In this document: positions 62,081 to 64,000 of the stretch, in pieces
Layout of the letters: each line of letters opens with the position of its first letter
How positions within the stretch are numbered: the first letter of the stretch is position 1
Assembly: GCA_020026195.1 (NCBI GenBank)
Contig: JAHHQW010000001.1
Span: 45,053 to 109,052, forward strand
DNA length: 64,000 bases
Direction: 5' to 3'
DNA from: Prevotella sp.
Lineage (GTDB): Bacteria; Bacteroidota; Bacteroidia; Bacteroidales; Bacteroidaceae
Made by a program: the position numbers and the translations under genes
The notes under the pieces: generated by a model
What the model was told of the DNA's origin: nothing
Database searches by the model: none
The model's input: the letters and a program-made list of their open reading frames with translations, nothing else

Positions 62081-62117
62081 AAGTTCTCGATTCTTTAATA
62101 GGTCGGGAACTTTTTTT
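62081..62117 (+). terminator. Terminator of the NifX-like gene
   Basis: Arms AAGTTCTCGA (62081-62090) and TCGGGAACTT (62103-62112), one G-T pair, followed by T7. A second hairpin (ATGTTC/GAACAT) lies at about 62018-62040. Confidence 0.75.
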
Positions 62118-62237
62118 ATGCCCTTGTCAGTAATATCTGTATTTTATAAGAATTTTAGTGTTCTGCGTCTGATGGTGTATTATTCCGTGCAGGTATATTT
62201 CTTGATACCCGTTCGTATCATTTATAATTATATAAAA

Positions 62238-62270
62238 CAAATCACTCCCGCCTGTAAGGACAGACGGGAG
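62238..62270 (-). terminator. Terminator of the WG-repeat gene
   Basis: Arms CTCCCGCCTGT (62245-62255) and ACAGACGGGAG (62260-62270) with one mismatch; on the minus strand a T-rich but interrupted tract follows. Confidence 0.65.
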
Positions 62271-62283
62271 CTTATTATCTTGT

Positions 62284-62829
62284 TTACGAATTACGTTTCT
62301 TTTCTATTTTTTGAATATGCGAGCTTATATTATTTCCTTTTTTGTCTATACAGAACCAATTCATAGAATCCCAGTAATGGACTTCTCCTTTTGATTCCGG
62401 AACTTCTTTAGATGTTCCAGTATATGTAACTTTAGCTCTATTATTTTGAAACGGGTATGCAAATTTGAATTGAGGTTTAATGACAACATTTCCCAATGTA
62501 TCAGCAAATCCAATCAAATTTTTCTCATCCATAATACGAAATAATCCTTCTTGTACATAATCCGGACCATTGTCATATTCAAATACATGGAAGAGTTGTT
62601 TTCCCCGATTGTTGAAGCAAATGATTTTTTGTGTCTCCTGGTCAAATACGAACCCTATTTTTCTTATAGTATCTGTATAAGCATGTATGTACTTACAGAC
62701 TATAACAGTGTCTTGTGTCGCATTAGTATAGCCATACAATCCATCATTTTCTACCTTATATAGAGTTTGTGCTTGTAATGAAGTACAAAAGACGAGGCAA
62801 AACAAAGTAATATGATAGAATTTTTTCAT
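62284..62829 (-). CDS. Exported WG-repeat-like protein
   Basis: A 181-residue exported protein when started at the ATG 62827-62829 (signal peptide MKKFYHITLFCLVFCTSLQAQ); a start 18 bases upstream adds MKENFS and weakens the signal. The mature part contains two to three WG-like beta-hairpin repeats, for example NDGLYGYTN, KNLIGFADTLGNVVIKPQF, and NWFCIDKKGN, a family found in many Bacteroidota surface proteins. No function known. It is a single-gene unit. Confidence 0.78.
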   Translation of the reverse strand: MKKFYHITLFCLVFCTSLQAQTLYKVENDGLYGYTNATQDTVIVCKYIHAYTDTIRKIGFVFDQETQKIICFNNRGKQLFHVFEYDNGPDYVQEGLFRIMDEKNLIGFADTLGNVVIKPQFKFAYPFQNNRAKVTYTGTSKEVPESKGEVHYWDSMNWFCIDKKGNNISSHIQKIEKKRNS

Positions 62830-62930
62830 AGAAAAATTTTCTTTCACTTAATTATCAGCGTTTTATGTATGCATAATATAAAGAATCTGTTTAAGAGTAC
62901 ACCGGAAAATACATTTGCAGAAAGGGTTTC

Positions 62931-63539
62931 TTATTCAAAGATATTTGATGAGATTGAGTCTGCGGTCTGAACAAGTGTCAGTAGCGGAGAAATCTTTCTG
63001 GCTTCGTTGAAATTGCCCTTTATGTCGGCCGACTGGAACGGAAGATCCCATGCGTTCATGTGCCAGCGTATTGCAAGTATTTCGTCATCGGTAAGGTCAA
63101 GTCCGCAGCGCAGCAGAACAATTACCGACTTCTCGCCATGACCGATGGGGAAATTGTGATAATCCACGTCGTAACTCGGCATATCAGTCCATACGCCATA
63201 GCTGTTTTTCATTTTCTTCATTGCCGGCTTATATATGTCCGCCTTGCACACATCGTGCAGCAGACATGCTATGATTACGCTGTCTAAAGGCAGCACCTCT
63301 TCTAATGTCTCGTCGCGCTTTATCAGTATCTCGCGGATGTCCATTGCCGTGGTGTACACATTAAGCGAGTGTTCCATCAGTCCTCCCCTTTTGCACAGAT
63401 GGAAACGCGAACTTGCAGGAGCTTCGAAGAATCCTAAATCTTCAAGTTCCATTATAACATTGTCCATTCCCTCTCTTTCTGTCGTCCTCAGAAGTTCGAG
63501 GAACTGGTCTTTCATTATAGTGTAATCGTCGATTTTCAT
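62931..63539 (-). CDS. HD-domain phosphohydrolase
   Basis: A 202-residue metal-dependent phosphohydrolase. The HD motif appears as H57 (LMEHSLNVY), H95-D96 (ACLLHDVCKA) and H134 (PIGHGEKS), with a late Asp in QTADSISS (about 193). Related stand-alone HD proteins act on nucleotides or in RNA 3' ends (YhaM-like). The substrate cannot be inferred. It is read from the consensus promoter at 63599-63629. Confidence 0.87.
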   Translation of the reverse strand: MKIDDYTIMKDQFLELLRTTEREGMDNVIMELEDLGFFEAPASSRFHLCKRGGLMEHSLNVYTTAMDIREILIKRDETLEEVLPLDSVIIACLLHDVCKADIYKPAMKKMKNSYGVWTDMPSYDVDYHNFPIGHGEKSVIVLLRCGLDLTDDEILAIRWHMNAWDLPFQSADIKGNFNEARKISPLLTLVQTADSISSNIFE

Positions 63540-63598
63540 AATATATGAATTCTTTTAAAGTTGGTTAGGTTTTTATTTTTCAAAGTATATACAGAGTG

Positions 63599-63629
63599 CA
63601 AACTTAAACAAAATAAGGGAGAAAGTCAA
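63599..63629 (-). promoter_or_regulatory. Promoter of the HD phosphohydrolase gene
   Basis: On the minus strand TTG (63627-63629), a 20-base spacer, TAAGTTTG (63599-63606); leader of about 55 nt. Confidence 0.6.
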
Positions 63630-63804
63630 TATTCTTATTAAAATTATTTCTAAATAGCGGCTGTAATGATGGCTTGGGGTGCACCATACTGGTGTGGATA
63701 ACTTTCTGTTTCTTTGTTTTCGTGACCGATATTTCTGCTACAGGGAATATTCCATTGTAGAGATACGGAATAAGAAACTTCGTATATATTCTTTTAATAA
63801 ACAT
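63604..63804 (-). CDS. Doubtful 66-residue ORF beside the repeat array
   Basis: An open frame of 66 codons starting MFIKRIYTKFLIPYLYNG, with no family match and with its end overlapping the promoter of the HD gene. It begins about 30 bases from the tandem repeat array. It may be noise; it is listed because it is the only frame in the last 460 bases. Confidence 0.2.
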   Translation of the reverse strand: MFIKRIYTKFLIPYLYNGIFPVAEISVTKTKKQKVIHTSMVHPKPSLQPLFRNNFNKNIDFLPYFV

Positions 63805-63837
63805 GTTTTATTGGCAAACAAACTTCATTACGTTATT

Positions 63838-64000
63838 AAACTTTCGCAGTTGCACCAACAAACTTTCGCAGTTGCATTTACAAACTTTCGCAATTGCACT
63901 AACTAACTTTCGCAGTTGCACTAATAAACTTTCGCAGTTGCACTAACAAACTTTCGCAGTTACACTAACAAACTTTCGCAGTTACACTAACAAACTTTCG
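63838..64000 (+). repeat. 22-bp tandem repeat array (runs off right edge)
   Basis: Seven full copies and a partial eighth of a 22-base unit (core AAACTTTCGCAGTTGCA followed by CTAAC), starting at 63838, 63860, 63882, 63904, 63926, 63948, 63970 and 63992. Copies 1-4 differ from each other at several sites; copies 5-7 are nearly identical, and 6 and 7 are exactly equal. There are no unique spacers, so it is not a CRISPR array. The array continues beyond the window. Confidence 0.92.

Noticed and set aside
62118..62366. Plus-strand hydrophobic frame of 82 codons
   Set aside because: It starts directly after the T tract of a terminator and crosses another terminator and the end of the WG-repeat gene; hydrophobicity comes from T-rich DNA.
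62906..62916. TACATTTG match on the plus strand near the WG-repeat gene
   Set aside because: It points into the 3' end of the HD gene on the opposite strand with no gene to drive, so it is probably a chance match.
63838..64000. CRISPR array reading of the right-edge repeat
   Set aside because: The 22-base units abut each other with no unique spacers and no cas genes are present.

Overview
The window is a chromosomal segment of a member of the Bacteroidales, most likely Prevotella or a close relative. Supporting signs: about twenty promoter boxes fit the Bacteroidota -7 consensus TAnnTTTG, often with TTTG or TTG 18-21 bases upstream; the tmRNA tag is GENNYALAA; the F-type ATP synthase operon has the order D-C-(small membrane protein)-B-E-F-H-A-G; there is a coaX / outer-membrane barrel / lptC / CorC-like / ppiD gene string; and the proteins are Bacteroidota types (SLBB exporter, Wzi, reverse rubrerythrin, PepSY-like lipoprotein). 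No rRNA, tRNA, insertion sequence, prophage or CRISPR array was seen. The species cannot be named from the sequence alone.

Layout. 1-480: partial secreted protein. 481-1376: AT-rich spacer with a palindromic repeat element. 1446-5063 (-): histidine phosphatase, small lipoprotein, LuxR-type regulator with a degenerate receiver, GH20 hexosaminidase. 5148-7638 (+): DUF308 membrane protein, miaA, diacylglycerol-kinase-like gene. 7727-10574 (-): uncharacterised protein, carboxynorspermidine dehydrogenase-like protein, recA. 10711-12051 (+): nhaD. 12412-19418 (-): DUF4105 protein, an alkaline-phosphatase-fold protein that has lost most catalytic motifs, secA, ABC ATPase. 19509-25766 (+): coaX, barrel protein, lptC, CNNM/CBS protein, ppiD. 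26428-27472 (+): PerR/Fur-type regulator and reverse rubrerythrin. 27658-29019 (-): secreted protein. 29151-36500 (-): complete ATP synthase operon. 36589-39162 (-): a 45-codon ORF, pfkA and a second nhaD. 39362-41286 (+): nucleotide pyrophosphatase-like enzyme and a TIGR02757 protein. 41287-42104: spacer with a second copy of the repeat element. 42105-42944 (-): PepSY-like lipoprotein.

43433-60993 is a surface polysaccharide locus in two converging halves. The plus half carries wzi, a small lipoprotein, wecC, wecB and a GT4 glycosyltransferase. The minus half is a ten-gene operon: initiating sugar transferase, SLBB outer-membrane exporter, DegT aminotransferase, a second initiating sugar transferase, two Wzz-like proteins, Wzx, Wzy and two GT2 glycosyltransferases. 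Together they can supply UDP-ManNAcA, start repeat units on undecaprenyl phosphate, flip, polymerise and export the polymer. No BY-kinase is present. After the locus come ssrA (tmRNA), a NifX-like protein, a WG-repeat protein and an HD-domain phosphohydrolase.

The least ordinary signals are the catalytically degenerate phosphatase next to secA, a 22-bp tandem repeat array that runs off the right edge and shares its core with two dispersed palindromic elements, several genes whose start codon lies 4-5 bases after a -7 box (apparent leaderless transcripts), and two Wzz-like plus two initiating transferases in one operon.
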